Assembly: GCA_946479505.1 (NCBI GenBank)
Contig: CAMLGC010000002.1
Location: 1-64,000, forward strand
Direction: 5' to 3'
Length of the DNA: 64,000 nt
DNA from: an uncultured Sphingomonadaceae bacterium
Lineage (GTDB): Bacteria; Pseudomonadota; Alphaproteobacteria; Sphingomonadales; Sphingomonadaceae
Shown: in pieces, positions 6,957 through 17,635 of the stretch
Layout of the letters: each line of letters begins with the position of its first letter
Position numbering within the stretch: position 1 is the stretch's first letter
Notes under the pieces: generated by a model
What the model was told of the DNA's origin: nothing
Database searches by the model: none
Seen by the model: only the letters and a program-made list of their open reading frames with translations
Program-made: the position numbers and the translations under genes

Positions 6957-8534
6957 ATGAACACCAGCGATATCCTCATCATCGGCTCGGGCGCGGCGGG
7001 GCTCACCGCGGCGCTCAATCTCGCCGAACGGTTCAAGGTCACCGTGCTCGCCAAAGGCGCGCTCAACGAAGGCTCGACCGCCTGGGCGCAGGGCGGGATC
7101 GCCGCGGTGCTGGAGCCGGGTGACACCTTCCAAAGCCATATCGAGGACACGATGATCGCGGGCGCCGGACTCAACGACCGCGCGGTCGTCGAGTTCGTTG
7201 TCGAAAACGCGCCGCGGGCGATCGCGCGGCTGGTCGAGCTCGGTGTCCCCTTCAACACCGAGGGCGACGGTCTCCACCTCACCCGCGAGGGCGGGCACAG
7301 CCACCGCCGCATCGTCCACGTCAACGACGCCACCGGCTGGGCGGTGCAGGAGGCGCTCCAGCGCGCGGCAGAGGCGCACCCCAACATCACCCTCGTCCCC
7401 AACCGCGTCGCGATCGACCTCGCCACCAGCCGCCACGAGGCGCGCTATTCGGGCGCGGGCAACGTCTGGGGCGTCTATGCGGTCGACCGCGAAACCGGCG
7501 ACGTCGAGTTGTTCACCGCGCGCGCGACGATCCTCGCGACCGGCGGGGCGGGGCGCACCTATCTGTTCTCGACCGCACCCAAGGGCGCGACCGGCGACGG
7601 CATCGCGATGGCGTGGCGCGCGGGTGCGCGCATCTCGAACATGGAGATGATGCAGTTCCACCCGACCTGCCTCTACAACACGCACGTCAAGAACTTCCTC
7701 ATCACCGAGGCGGTGCGCGGCGAGGGCGGGCAATTGAAGCTGCCGACGAATGGCCACCGCTTCATGCCCGATTTCGATCCGCGCGCCGAATTGGCCCCGC
7801 GCGACATCGTCGCCCGCGCAATCGATCACGAGATCAAGCGGCTCGGCCTCGACTACGTCCATCTCGACATCAGCGCCCGCGGGCCCGAGTTCGTGAAGGC
7901 GCACTTCCCGACCATCTACGAGAAGCTGCTCGGCCTCGGCATCGACATGACGACCGAGCCGATCCCGGTCGTCCCCGCCCAGCATTACACCTGCGGCGGC
8001 GTGGTGATCGACCGCGACGGCCGCACCGATCTGCCCGGCCTCTACGCCGCGGGCGAGGTGACCCAATCGGGTCTCCATGGCGCCAACCGCCTCGCGTCCA
8101 ATTCGCTCCTCGAATGCTTCGTCTTCGGCGAGGCCGCCGCGCAGCACATCGCCGCGCACTGGGACGATCTGCCGCCCCCGCCCGCGATCCGCCCGTGGGA
8201 CGAAAGCCGCGTCACCGATTCGGACGAGGAAGTCGTCATCAAGCAGAACTGGACCGAGATCCGGCGCTTCATGTGGAACTATGTCGGCATCGTGCGCACC
8301 ACCAAGCGGCTCGAACGCGCGGCGCACCGCATTAAGCTGCTCACCGACGAGGTCGCCGATTATTACGGCCATTTCCGCGTGACGCCCGACCTGATCGAGC
8401 TGCGCAACCTCCTCCAGACCGCCGAGCTGATCGTTCGCTCGGCGCTTCACAGGAAGGAGAGCAGGGGGCTGCACTACACGCTCGACTATCCCGAAACACT
8501 GCCGGAGGCGGTGGATACGGTGCTGGTGCCCTGA
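6957..8534 (+). CDS. nadB: L-aspartate oxidase
   Basis: First enzyme of de novo NAD synthesis: FAD-dependent oxidation of L-aspartate to iminoaspartate, which NadA then condenses with dihydroxyacetone phosphate. 525 aa, normal length. Visible: N-terminal FAD motif GSGAAGLTAALN, the NadB-type TREGGHSHRRIVH, QFHPTCLYN, the active-site Arg region RDIVARAIDHEI, YTCGGVVID, and the flavin-binding GLYAAGEVTQSGLHGANRLA. These separate it from succinate dehydrogenase SdhA. Neither nadA nor nadC is in the window, so the pathway genes are split. The repeat cluster directly upstream leaves little room for a promoter inside it. Confidence 0.96.
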   Translation: MNTSDILIIGSGAAGLTAALNLAERFKVTVLAKGALNEGSTAWAQGGIAAVLEPGDTFQSHIEDTMIAGAGLNDRAVVEFVVENAPRAIARLVELGVPFNTEGDGLHLTREGGHSHRRIVHVNDATGWAVQEALQRAAEAHPNITLVPNRVAIDLATSRHEARYSGAGNVWGVYAVDRETGDVELFTARATILATGGAGRTYLFSTAPKGATGDGIAMAWRAGARISNMEMMQFHPTCLYNTHVKNFLITEAVRGEGGQLKLPTNGHRFMPDFDPRAELAPRDIVARAIDHEIKRLGLDYVHLDISARGPEFVKAHFPTIYEKLLGLGIDMTTEPIPVVPAQHYTCGGVVIDRDGRTDLPGLYAAGEVTQSGLHGANRLASNSLLECFVFGEAAAQHIAAHWDDLPPPPAIRPWDESRVTDSDEEVVIKQNWTEIRRFMWNYVGIVRTTKRLERAAHRIKLLTDEVADYYGHFRVTPDLIELRNLLQTAELIVRSALHRKESRGLHYTLDYPETLPEAVDTVLVP

Positions 8535-8773
8535 GCAATCTCCCCTTCTTCCCCGGCGAAGGGCGGGGCCAGTATCGGACGAAGAGCATGGCGCCCGATG
8601 GCGCGAAAATCGAGATCAGGCGTCGATCCCTCGAGTTGCACGGCTCGCCCCGGAAATCGTGGCATTCACCGCAGGTTGCACCAAATGCTATATCGTCATG
8701 CCGTCCAAAACAGCATGATTCCGCGAATAAGACGTTGGGGCGTAGAGTTGATCGGATGTTCGGGAGCGTGAGG

Positions 8774-9919
8774 ATGATGAGACCCGCGGTGATCGTCGCG
8801 GCGGCGCTCGCCGTGCTCGCGGGCTGCCGGTCGGACGATCGCACCGGCGGCTCGGCGGTCGCGAGTGCCGGCCGGATGGCGCAACCGAGCTACAGCGTGA
8901 ACGTGCCCGTGCCGCCCGCCCCCGTGCGGGCCACGGCGCCGCAGCCGCTGGTCGCCTCGATCGACGCGCTGGCGAAGCAGTTCGGCGGCAAGGTCGGGAT
9001 CGCCGTCCAGAGCGTCAACCAGGGCTGGACCGTCTCAAGCAACGGCGACATGCTGATGCCGCAGCAGAGCGTCAGCAAGCTGTGGGTCGCGATCACGATG
9101 CTCGATCTGCGCGATCACGGCAGGCTGCGCCTCGACGATCCGATCACGATCACCAAGGCCGATCTCACATTGTTCCACCAGCCCGTCGCGAGTCTCGTCG
9201 ACGAGGACGGCTACACAACGACGATCGGCGATCTCGAGCACCGCGCGATCACGACGAGCGACAATACCGCCAACGATCGCCTGCTCAACTATGTCGGCGG
9301 GCCCGAGGCGGTGCGCGCAATGATCGCGAAGAAGAACTTGGGAGACATCCGCTTCGGCCCCGGCGAGCGGCTGCTTCAGAGCCGCACCGCAGGGCTCACG
9401 TGGCGGCCGGAATATTCGCGCGGTTGGGCGTTCCAGAAGGCGCGCGCGGCGCTCTCGAACGACATCCGTGCGGCTGCGTTCAACGCCTATGTCGCCGATC
9501 CGATGGACGGCGCCTCGGCCAACGCGATCACCGATGCGCTCGCGCGGCTGGTGAAGGGCGAGCTGCTCTCGCCGGCCTCGACGCGGTGGCTGATCGAGAC
9601 GATGTCCGACACGCGCACCGGCCGGGCCCGGCTGCGCGCGGTGCTGCCCGACGATTGGTCGATCGCGCACAAGACCGGCACCGGGCAGGATTTCGATCAC
9701 CGCACCGCGGGCTTCAACGATGTCGGCATCCTGACCGCGCCCGATGGCCGCATCTACACGGTCGCGGTGCTGATCGGCGATACCAGCCGCCCGGTTCGCG
9801 AGCGCCAGCACCTCATCCAGTCGGTCGCGCGGGCGGTGATCGCCGACGACGGCGACCGTTCCGATATGGTCGTGGCGCAACAGCCCGCGTTGTTGTCGAT
9901 CCTGAGGGGCGCAAACTAG
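8774..9919 (+). CDS. Class A beta-lactamase-like serine hydrolase lipoprotein
   Basis: A 381-aa lipoprotein (lipobox LAGC, lipidated Cys18) with the penicillin-recognising fold. All three motifs are present: S99-V-S-K102, S162-D-N164 and K300-TG. A glutamate that could match class A Glu166 is at 198, but in the context GPGERLLQ, with a Gln in place of Asn170. About 40 extra residues (TWRPEYSRGWAF and following) separate this omega-loop region from the later helix. It may be a divergent beta-lactamase or a cell-wall hydrolase; activity cannot be inferred. ATG 8774 follows GGGAG at 7 bases; an upstream ATG at 8756 is possible. The 239 bases before it hold no recognised gene. Confidence 0.85.
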   Translation: MMRPAVIVAAALAVLAGCRSDDRTGGSAVASAGRMAQPSYSVNVPVPPAPVRATAPQPLVASIDALAKQFGGKVGIAVQSVNQGWTVSSNGDMLMPQQSVSKLWVAITMLDLRDHGRLRLDDPITITKADLTLFHQPVASLVDEDGYTTTIGDLEHRAITTSDNTANDRLLNYVGGPEAVRAMIAKKNLGDIRFGPGERLLQSRTAGLTWRPEYSRGWAFQKARAALSNDIRAAAFNAYVADPMDGASANAITDALARLVKGELLSPASTRWLIETMSDTRTGRARLRAVLPDDWSIAHKTGTGQDFDHRTAGFNDVGILTAPDGRIYTVAVLIGDTSRPVRERQHLIQSVARAVIADDGDRSDMVVAQQPALLSILRGAN

Positions 9920-9958
9920 TTTCGTTGGCCGCGCCGGTGGGTTAGAGCCGGGCGGGCA

Positions 9959-12721
9959 ATGACCAACCACCTCTATCTGGTCGATGGCTCGGGCTACATC
10001 TTCCGCGCCTATCACCGCCTGCCCCCGCTCACCAACATCCGCGGCGAGCCGGTGGGCGCGGTCTATGGCTATACGACGATGCTGTGGAAGCTCGCCGACG
10101 AGCTCCACAAGGCCGAGGGCCCCACCCATCTCGCGGTGATTCTCGACAAATCGTCCAAGTCGTTCCGAAACGACATGTACGATCAATACAAGGCGAACCG
10201 GCCGCCCCCGCCCGAGGACCTCGTCCCGCAATTCCCGATGATTCGCGATGCGACACGCGCCTTCTCGCTGCCGTGCATCGAAGAGGAAGGCTGGGAGGCG
10301 GACGATCTCATTGCGAGCTACGCCAAGGCCGCGCTGGCGCAAGGGTGGCAGGTGACGATCGTCAGCTCCGACAAGGATCTGATGCAGCTCATCGAGCCGG
10401 GGCTCGACCTTTACGACACGATGAACAACCGGCGGCTGGGCGCCGATTATGTCGTCGAGAAGTTCGGCGTCGAGCCGGCGCGGCTCGGCGAGGTGCTCGC
10501 GCTGATGGGCGACAGCGTCGACAACGTGCCGGGCGTTCCCGGCATCGGCCCCAAGCGCGCATCCGACCTCATCCGCGAGCATGGCGACGTCGAGACGGTC
10601 CTCGCCGCGGCAGAGGGCATGAAGCCCTCCAAGATGCGCGACAATCTGATCGCGCATGCCGAGATGGCGCGGCTCTCGCGCAAGCTCGTGACGCTTGCCT
10701 GCGACGTGCCGCTCGAACGTCCGCTCGAGGAATTGACGCTCCAGGGGATTCCCGAGGCGCCGCTGCGCGCGTTCCTCGAGCATCACGGCTTCCGGACGCT
10801 GCTGCTCCGGTTGGGTCAGGTCGCCGACGCCCCCGCGCCTGCGCCTGCTGCGACGATTCCACAGGAGGAGGAGCCTCCCTGCGAGCACGACGCCTATGAG
10901 ACGGTCGTCGACGAGGAAGTGCTCGATCGCTGGATCGCCGAGGCGCATCATCAGGGCTTCGTCGCGATCGATACCGAAACCACCAGCAAGGATGCGACCT
11001 GCGCCGATCTGGTCGGCGTCAGCATGGCGCTCGCCCCCAACCGCGCCTGTTACGTGCCGCTCGCCCATGGCGGCACCGACATGTTCGCCGAGCGCCCGCA
11101 GCAGATCGACCGCGCCGCCGCGCTCGCCAAGCTCAAGCCGCTGCTTGAGGACGAGAGCGTCCTCAAGATCGGGCACAATCTCAAATATGACATGACCGTG
11201 CTCGGCCGCTGCGGGATCACGGTCGCGCCGTTCGATGACACGATCGTGATGAGCTTCGATCTCGACGCGGGGCTGCACGGCCACAAGATGGACGAGCTCG
11301 CCGCGACCCACCTCTCGCACTCGTGCATCGCCTACAAGGAGGTGACCGGCACGGGAAAGAAGCAGCTCGGTTTCCACGAGGTCGATCTCAAGGCGGCGAC
11401 CCGCTACGCCGCCGAGGATGCCGACGTGACGCTGCGGCTGTGGCGCCGTTTCAGGGCGCGGCTGCCGATCGAGGGCGCGACGCGCATCTACGAGATGGTC
11501 GATCGTCCGCTCGTACCGGTGATCGCGAGCATGGAGATGGCGGGGATCAAGGTCGACGCCGAGGCGCTGTCGCGGCTCTCGACCGAGTTCGCGCACCAGA
11601 TCGCGGGGCTCGAAGATCGGATTCACGCGACGGCAGGCGGACCGTTCACGATCGGCAGCCCCAAGCAATTGGGCGACGTGCTGTTCGATCGGCTCGGCCT
11701 GAAAGGTGGGCGCAAGGGCAAATCGGGCGTCTATTCGACCGACGTCAACGAGATGGAGCGGCTCGCCGCCGACAAGGACCAGCCGCTCGGTGCGGACATC
11801 GCGCGGCTGGTGCTCGACTGGCGCCAGCTCAGCAAATTGAAGTCCACCTATACCGACGCGCTCCAGGCGCAGATCAACCCCGCGACGGGGCGTGTCCACA
11901 CCAGCTATTCGCTCACCGGCGCGCAGACCGGGCGACTGAGCTCGACCGATCCGAACCTTCAGAATATTCCGATCCGCACCGAGATCGGCCGACAAATCCG
12001 CGACGCCTTCGTGGCGGAACCGGGCAACGTCATCCTCGCGGCGGACTATTCGCAGATCGAGTTGCGCCTCGCCGCGCACATGGCCGACGTGCCCGCGCTC
12101 AAGCAGGCCTTCGCCGAGGGCGCCGACATCCACGGCCTCACCGCGACCGAATTGTTCGGCGAGGTCAATCGCGACACCCGCGCGCGCGCCAAGACGATCA
12201 ACTTCGCGATCCTCTACGGCATCTCGCGCTGGGGGCTTGCCGGCCGGCTCGAAGTGACGGTCGAGGAAGCGCAGGCGATGATCGACCGCTATTTCGAGCG
12301 CTTTCCGGGCATCAACCGCTACATCGCCGAAACGCTAACGATGGTGCGCGAACGTGGCTTCACCGAGACGCTGTTTGGCCGCAAAACGCACTTCCCGCGG
12401 ATCAAGTCCAAGGTCCAGCACGAGCGCCAGGGGGCAGAGCGCGCCGCGATCAACGCGCCGATCCAGGGCACCAGCGCCGACATCATCAAGCGCGCGATGG
12501 CCCGCATGCCGCGCGCGCTCGCCGAAGCCGGGCTGCCGAACGTCCGCATGCTCCTCCAGGTCCATGACGAGCTCGTCTTCGAGCTCCCCGAAGCCGATGC
12601 CGAGCGTGCGCGCGAGGTGATCGGCGCGGTGATGGCAGGCGCGGCCGAGCCCGCGATCACGCTGTCGGTGCCGCTGGGGATCGATATCGGCGTCGGGCCG
12701 AGCTGGGGCGCGGCGCATTGA
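9959..12721 (+). CDS. polA: DNA polymerase I
   Basis: Repair and Okazaki-fragment polymerase, 920 aa, with all three domains: N-terminal 5'-3' flap nuclease (about 1-290, VDGSGYIFRAYH and SSDKDLMQL), 3'-5' proofreading exonuclease (D338-x-E340 in DTETTSKD, later NLKYDM and YAAEDADVT), and C-terminal polymerase. Polymerase motif A is ADYSQIELRLA (Asp696), motif B is RARAKTINFAILYG, and motif C is QVHDELVFE (Asp870). Proofreading residues are retained, unlike in Thermus PolI. The start follows a 39-base gap after the serine hydrolase on the same strand; the flippase gene follows 16 bases after the stop. Confidence 0.98.
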   Translation: MTNHLYLVDGSGYIFRAYHRLPPLTNIRGEPVGAVYGYTTMLWKLADELHKAEGPTHLAVILDKSSKSFRNDMYDQYKANRPPPPEDLVPQFPMIRDATRAFSLPCIEEEGWEADDLIASYAKAALAQGWQVTIVSSDKDLMQLIEPGLDLYDTMNNRRLGADYVVEKFGVEPARLGEVLALMGDSVDNVPGVPGIGPKRASDLIREHGDVETVLAAAEGMKPSKMRDNLIAHAEMARLSRKLVTLACDVPLERPLEELTLQGIPEAPLRAFLEHHGFRTLLLRLGQVADAPAPAPAATIPQEEEPPCEHDAYETVVDEEVLDRWIAEAHHQGFVAIDTETTSKDATCADLVGVSMALAPNRACYVPLAHGGTDMFAERPQQIDRAAALAKLKPLLEDESVLKIGHNLKYDMTVLGRCGITVAPFDDTIVMSFDLDAGLHGHKMDELAATHLSHSCIAYKEVTGTGKKQLGFHEVDLKAATRYAAEDADVTLRLWRRFRARLPIEGATRIYEMVDRPLVPVIASMEMAGIKVDAEALSRLSTEFAHQIAGLEDRIHATAGGPFTIGSPKQLGDVLFDRLGLKGGRKGKSGVYSTDVNEMERLAADKDQPLGADIARLVLDWRQLSKLKSTYTDALQAQINPATGRVHTSYSLTGAQTGRLSSTDPNLQNIPIRTEIGRQIRDAFVAEPGNVILAADYSQIELRLAAHMADVPALKQAFAEGADIHGLTATELFGEVNRDTRARAKTINFAILYGISRWGLAGRLEVTVEEAQAMIDRYFERFPGINRYIAETLTMVRERGFTETLFGRKTHFPRIKSKVQHERQGAERAAINAPIQGTSADIIKRAMARMPRALAEAGLPNVRMLLQVHDELVFELPEADAERAREVIGAVMAGAAEPAITLSVPLGIDIGVGPSWGAAH

Positions 12722-12737
12722 TCGGTCCACTCGCACC

Positions 12738-14279
12738 ATGACGGCGTCGGTCGAGGGGCACGAGGGGGCGACCGACAAGGCAGACATCGCGGCGCTCGCC
12801 AAGGGGGGCCGCACCAATGTCGCCGGGTTCGCGCTTCGGCTGATCGCGCGGCTACCGTTTCTGTTCATCGCAGGAAGGCTCTACGGGCCGGAACTCGTCG
12901 GCCGGTTCGCGCTCGCCGTCGTCGTGGTCGAACTCGCAGCGCTGCTCGCCACGCTCGGGCTCAAGCGCGGGCTGGCGCAGGCGCTCGCCACCACCAAGCG
13001 GCCGCACGTCCATGTCGTATGGGATGCGATGGCGCTCGCCTTCGTCATGTCGCTGATCGCGAGCGCGATCCTGATCGCCTTCCCGCAGGTGATGTACCCC
13101 GACAGCAATATCCACGGTTTCGACCGATTCCTGCCGTGCATCATCTTCGCGACGGCCTGGTCTGACGTCAGCCTCGCCGCGCTCGCCTATCGTCTCGACA
13201 TAAAATCGACCGTGCGCGCGCGTGCGGTGGTCGAGCCGTGGACGATCAGCATCGCCGCGTTCGCGATGTCGTACGTGTCGTATCACGACGGTCTCGTGCT
13301 CGCCTATGTCGTCTCGATGGCGGCGGCGATGATCGCCTCGCTCATCCCTTTCGTGAAGAGCTACGGCCTGCCGTACGGCTGGAGCCCCGAGCTGTCCGAG
13401 CTGTTCCGGCTCGCGCGCCGCAACATGCCGCTCGCGGGCGCCGACGTGATCGAATGGGGCACGCGCAACGTCGATCGCTTCATCCTCGGCCTGCTCTTCG
13501 CGCCGAGTGTGGTCGGCATCTATTATATGGCGCAGCAGGTGGCCTCGCTGCCGCAGAAATTGAAGACGAGCTTCGAGCCGGTGATGGGGCCGGTCATCAC
13601 GCGGAGCCTTGCCCAGAACGATTTGCAGGCGGTCGCCAACCAGGTGCGCCAGGTCGGCTTCTGGACGATGGCGGCACAGGCGGGGATCGCGTTGATGGGG
13701 GCAATACCGGGCGAAGCGGTGATGGGCATCGTCGGCCCCGAATTCGTCGCCGGCACCGCCGCTTTGGGCTTTCTCCTCACCGCCGAAGTGCTCGCCTCGA
13801 CGGGCACGGTCTGCGAATCGGCGCTCGTCTATGTCGCGCGCCACCGCAATCTGATGATCTCGCTCGTGATGCTCGCCTTCCAGATCGCGCTCAGCTTCGG
13901 CCTCGTCGTCGCGATGCGCGAGGCGCATTGGCCGACCAACTACCAGGCGGCGGGGCCGGCGGTGGCGCTGATGGTGTCGGTGACGATTACCTCGCTGGTC
14001 AAGGCGCTGCTGCTGCGCGGCATCCTGAAGGCGCCGGTCACCGGCTATCGTTGGCCCCTCCTGTGGGCGGCACTCACCGCGATCCTGGTCGGAACGATCT
14101 TCACCTCGCTGCCGCAGCGCTACGAATGGAGCGAACTCGTGATCGGCATTCCCGCCATCGCCGCGAGCTATCTCTTCGTGCTGTGGAAATGGGCGTTCGG
14201 TCCAGAGGACAGAACGCTGTTTCGCAAGCTCCCGAGCGCCGACGACGCGGCGCTACCGGTGATCGAAGGAACCCGGTAG
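12738..14279 (+). CDS. Lipopolysaccharide/oligosaccharide flippase-like protein (MOP superfamily)
   Basis: A 513-aa polytopic protein with about twelve to fourteen hydrophobic segments, N-terminal RTNVAGFALRLIARLPFLFI and a central NVDRFILGLLFAPSVVGIYY, the pattern of Wzx-type polysaccharide biosynthesis proteins. Such proteins flip lipid-linked sugars across the inner membrane. It sits alone between polA and the converging purH, with no glycosyltransferases around it, so its substrate (exopolysaccharide, O-antigen or other) is unknown. The start at 12738 is 16 bases after polA, suggesting cotranscription with polA. Its stop is 10 bases from the purH stop. Confidence 0.85.
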   Translation: MTASVEGHEGATDKADIAALAKGGRTNVAGFALRLIARLPFLFIAGRLYGPELVGRFALAVVVVELAALLATLGLKRGLAQALATTKRPHVHVVWDAMALAFVMSLIASAILIAFPQVMYPDSNIHGFDRFLPCIIFATAWSDVSLAALAYRLDIKSTVRARAVVEPWTISIAAFAMSYVSYHDGLVLAYVVSMAAAMIASLIPFVKSYGLPYGWSPELSELFRLARRNMPLAGADVIEWGTRNVDRFILGLLFAPSVVGIYYMAQQVASLPQKLKTSFEPVMGPVITRSLAQNDLQAVANQVRQVGFWTMAAQAGIALMGAIPGEAVMGIVGPEFVAGTAALGFLLTAEVLASTGTVCESALVYVARHRNLMISLVMLAFQIALSFGLVVAMREAHWPTNYQAAGPAVALMVSVTITSLVKALLLRGILKAPVTGYRWPLLWAALTAILVGTIFTSLPQRYEWSELVIGIPAIAASYLFVLWKWAFGPEDRTLFRKLPSADDAALPVIEGTR

Positions 14280-14289
14280 CGCGGGCGCC

Positions 14290-15855
14290 CTAATGCCGGA
14301 AGTGGCGCATCCCGGTGAAGACCATCGCCAGACCCGCTTCGTCGGCGGCGGCGATCACCTTGTCGTCGTTGACCGAGCCGCCCGGCTGGATCACTGCGGT
14401 CGCGCCCGCCTCGGCGGCGGTCAGCAGGCCATCGGGGAAGGGAAAGAAGGCGTCGGACGCGACCGCCGAGCCGATCGTGCGCGGCTCGCCCCAGCCTGCC
14501 TTGTCGGCGGCGTCCTTCGCCTTCCACGCGGCGATCCGCGCCGATTCGACGCGGCTCATCTGCCCCGCGCCGATGCCCGCCGTGCTGCCATCCCTGGCAT
14601 AGATGATCGCGTTCGACTTGACGTGCTTGGCAACGGTCCAGGCAAAACGGCAATCGGCGAGCTCCTGCTCGGTCGGCGCCCGCTTGGTCACGACGCGCAA
14701 GTTCCCCTCGATCAGCGCGGCGTCGCGCGACTGGATGAGCATGCCGCCCGCGATCGACTTCATCACGAGACCAGGCCGCGCCGCATCGGGCAGGTCGCCA
14801 GCGAGCAGCAGGCGCAGGTTCTTCTTGGCCGCGAAGATCGTGCGCGCCTCCTCGTCCGCATCGGGCGCGATCACCACTTCGGTGAAGATCGTGGTGATCG
14901 CGCGCGCGGTTTCCGCGTCGAGCGGGCGGTTCAAGGCCACGATCCCGCCGAACGCCGAGACGGTGTCGCATGCGAAGGCGGCGTTGTACGCGTCGATCAG
15001 GCTGCCGGCGGTGGCGACGCCGCACGGGTTGGCGTGCTTGACGATGACGACGCTGGGCTCGGCGTCGCGAAATTCGGCGAGCAGCTCCAGCGCGGCGTCT
15101 GCATCGTTGTAGTTGTTGTAGCTGAGCGCCTTGCCCTGCACCTGTTCGGCCTGCGCGATCCCGCGCGTGGCGCCGGTGGGAAGGTAGAGCGCAGCAGACT
15201 GGTGCGGGTTCTCGCCGTAGCGCAGCTCGCTCGCCTTGGTGAGCGGCACCGACAGCGACTGCGGGAAGCGCTCGCCTTGATCGGCGAAGGCGAACCACGA
15301 GGCGATCGTCGCGTCATAGGCCGCAGTCGCGGCAAACGCCTTGGCGGCGAGCCGCTTGCGGTCGTCGAGCGTGGTCGTGCCGCCTTCGACCAGCGGATAA
15401 TCGGCCGGATCGGTGACGATCGCGACAAAAGCATGGTTCTTCGCCGCCGAGCGCACCATCGAGGGACCGCCGATGTCGATATTCTCGATCACCTCGTCGC
15501 GCCCTGCGCCCTTCGCCACCGTCGCCGCGAACGGATAGAGGTTCACCACCACCAGATCGATCGCGCCGATATCGTGCTCGGCCATCGCGGCGGCGTGCTC
15601 CGCATCGTCGCGCACCGCGAGGAGGCCGCCATGAACCTTGGGGTGGAGCGTCTTGACGCGGCCGTCCATCATCTCGGGAAAGCCGGTGAGATCCGAAATG
15701 TCGCGCACGGTGAGCCCCGCGTCGCGAAGCGCCTTCGCCGTGCCGCCGGTCGAGACCAATTCAACCTCTTTTGCCGCGAGCGCCTTGCCCAGATCGACGA
15801 TGCCGGTCTTGTCCGACACCGACAGGAGCGCGCGCTTGATGGGAATGGCGGTCAT
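14290..15855 (-). CDS. purH: Bifunctional AICAR transformylase / IMP cyclohydrolase
   Basis: Last two steps of purine synthesis: formyl transfer from 10-formyl-THF to AICAR, then ring closure to IMP. 521 aa, normal length. The N-terminal MGS-like domain starts [14 protein letters not shown] and contains [10 protein letters not shown] and [12 protein letters not shown]. The C-terminal transformylase carries [21 protein letters not shown] and the terminal GMRHFRH. It ends the leftward block rsmB-rpe-heparinase-purH; 43 bases separate it from the heparinase stop, so read-through transcription is likely. FolD, which makes the cofactor precursor, is encoded at 39 kb. Confidence 0.97.
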   Translation of the reverse strand: MTAIPIKRALLSVSDKTGIVDLGKALAAKEVELVSTGGTAKALRDAGLTVRDISDLTGFPEMMDGRVKTLHPKVHGGLLAVRDDAEHAAAMAEHDIGAIDLVVVNLYPFAATVAKGAGRDEVIENIDIGGPSMVRSAAKNHAFVAIVTDPADYPLVEGGTTTLDDRKRLAAKAFAATAAYDATIASWFAFADQGERFPQSLSVPLTKASELRYGENPHQSAALYLPTGATRGIAQAEQVQGKALSYNNYNDADAALELLAEFRDAEPSVVIVKHANPCGVATAGSLIDAYNAAFACDTVSAFGGIVALNRPLDAETARAITTIFTEVVIAPDADEEARTIFAAKKNLRLLLAGDLPDAARPGLVMKSIAGGMLIQSRDAALIEGNLRVVTKRAPTEQELADCRFAWTVAKHVKSNAIIYARDGSTAGIGAGQMSRVESARIAAWKAKDAADKAGWGEPRTIGSAVASDAFFPFPDGLLTAAEAGATAVIQPGGSVNDDKVIAAADEAGLAMVFTGMRHFRH

Positions 15856-15898
15856 GCAAAGGGCTTTCGGCTGGTGTGGGATGCCCGCCTCTTAACCC

Positions 15899-17635
15899 TC
15901 AGCCCGCGCGCTTCAAGGTCCAGCTCACATGCGTGCCGCCTGCCGCAGCCTCGCCCGAGACGACGAGCTGCTGCGTGCGCACCGGTCGGCCGGCGCCGTC
16001 GATCCACAGGCTCGGCTCGATCGCGAGGCTGCCGCCCTTGCAGCGGAACTGCCACACCGCGCCGCCGGGGAGCCGCAGCAGCGCCGCCTGCCCGTCGGCG
16101 GTCTGCGCCGGCTCGACCCGCGCGCCGAGGTGAAATCGGATCGCGAACGGCGTCTGTTGGCGCTTGGGGCTGCGGCGGCCCGCCGGGAGCAGCATGTCCT
16201 CGCCCTTGAGTTCGCGGCCGTCGCCGGTCAGCACGAGTTGGCGGCGGTGGACGAAGCCGAGTCGCCGCGCATAGCCGTCATGGCTCGCCTCGAGCCGGCT
16301 CGCCGCCTCGCTCTCCTGCCGCGCGAGCTCGATCTCGGCGACGCCACGCCCAAGCGTCCCATCGGGCAGGATTGCGGTCGAATTGGTGTCGGCGAGCGTC
16401 AGCGTCGAATGCGCGGCGGTGGTGCGCAGGCCCTCCGTAAGATCCTTGGGGAGCTGCGCGGTGCCCGCGCGCGCGCCGCCGCAATTGACGATCAGCCGCA
16501 CCGGCCCGTCGGACATCTCGAAGGCGAGCGTCGAGGCGCAGCCGCCCTCGACCAGCCGTGAGACGGGCGGGGGCGCGGCATCGACTACCACCACTGCCTT
16601 GCCCGCGGCGATCCGCTGATAGCCCCAGTCGCGCGCCTGACGCAGCGGGCGCGTGCGGATGCCGGTGCCTTCGATCAGCCGATCGATCTCCTCCGCGGGC
16701 GTCGGCCCTCCGCCCTGCCAGCTCGACAGGCTGTGGTCGCCGTGGGTGATGCCGAGCAACGCAGGCACCATCCGCGCGAGCGTCGCGTCGATCGCCGCGG
16801 GAACGGTCATCCGCCGCGCCTCATAGGTCTTGGCGAGCATCGTGAGAACGACGATCAGCGCGACCTGCCCCTGGGGGCTGCGCGATACGATGCCGCCATC
16901 GTCGAACACCGACTGGTCGAGCGCCTTGGCGATCCCTGCCTCACCCACCGCGCGCCGCGCTTCGCCGCCCGGGATGAGCAGCCCTGCGGTGAGGATGCCT
17001 GCCCACGCCGCGACGCGGCGCACGCCGGCGGGCTGCTTGTCGGCGACGCGGTCGATGTGACGTGCGCCGCGCGCAAGCGTGTTCAGGACGCGCGAGCGAT
17101 AGACGAGGTCACCGCTCGACAGGATAAGCGGCGCGTGCGCAGCCCAATATTGCAGCCGCCGGCCCCACAGATCGGGCCGCCACGCCGGATCGGCGACGGT
17201 ATCGGCATGCGCGGCGAGCCAGCGGCGCATGATATCCTCGGCGATCGGCGCTGCTTGCGCGCGCGGCGCAACCGACGAGAGATCACGCAGCCAGGTAAAG
17301 CTGTGGAGCCAGTCCTCGAAAGCGGGCGAACCGTCGGGGCGCGAAAAATCGAGCCGGTCGATTCGGCGTTCCTCGCCGCGAAACGTCATCCTGCCGTCGA
17401 GCAAGGCATCGCCGCGCTCGACATCGCCGAAGAATGGGTCGTCGGGCACCGCGATCAGCTTGAGCGGATAGCGCCCGCGCAGGCGTAGGCTGTGGATCGG
17501 CGTGGCCCAGGTGAGGCGGTGAAAGCGATCCTGGAGGCGCTCGGCGAGCGAGAGGCCCTTCTCGCCGCCCAACCGGATCAGCCGCTTGCCTTCCTCGATA
17601 CCGTCGGCGGCGGAATCGTCCTCGCCCCGACTCAC
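15899..17635 (-). CDS. Heparinase II/III family protein
   Basis: A 578-aa protein: an N-terminal alpha-helical toroid with [11 protein letters not shown] and the [11 protein letters not shown] stretch, then a C-terminal heparinase II/III beta-sandwich ([34 protein letters not shown]). The family cleaves uronic-acid-containing polysaccharides, but this conserved alphaproteobacterial member next to rpe/rsmB/purH has no proven substrate; I see no signal peptide. It starts at GTG 17635, which overlaps the rpe stop by four bases (GTGA), so translation is probably coupled to rpe. Longer upstream frames overlap rpe and rsmB and are not real. Confidence 0.88.
   Translation of the reverse strand: MSRGEDDSAADGIEEGKRLIRLGGEKGLSLAERLQDRFHRLTWATPIHSLRLRGRYPLKLIAVPDDPFFGDVERGDALLDGRMTFRGEERRIDRLDFSRPDGSPAFEDWLHSFTWLRDLSSVAPRAQAAPIAEDIMRRWLAAHADTVADPAWRPDLWGRRLQYWAAHAPLILSSGDLVYRSRVLNTLARGARHIDRVADKQPAGVRRVAAWAGILTAGLLIPGGEARRAVGEAGIAKALDQSVFDDGGIVSRSPQGQVALIVVLTMLAKTYEARRMTVPAAIDATLARMVPALLGITHGDHSLSSWQGGGPTPAEEIDRLIEGTGIRTRPLRQARDWGYQRIAAGKAVVVVDAAPPPVSRLVEGGCASTLAFEMSDGPVRLIVNCGGARAGTAQLPKDLTEGLRTTAAHSTLTLADTNSTAILPDGTLGRGVAEIELARQESEAASRLEASHDGYARRLGFVHRRQLVLTGDGRELKGEDMLLPAGRRSPKRQQTPFAIRFHLGARVEPAQTADGQAALLRLPGGAVWQFRCKGGSLAIEPSLWIDGAGRPVRTQQLVVSGEAAAGGTHVSWTLKRAG

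Noticed and set aside
9035..12133. Very long open frame (over 1000 codons) antisense to polA
   Set aside because: High GC makes antisense frames stay open; composition is Arg/Asp/His/Gln-rich with no domain, and polA on the other strand is fully conserved.
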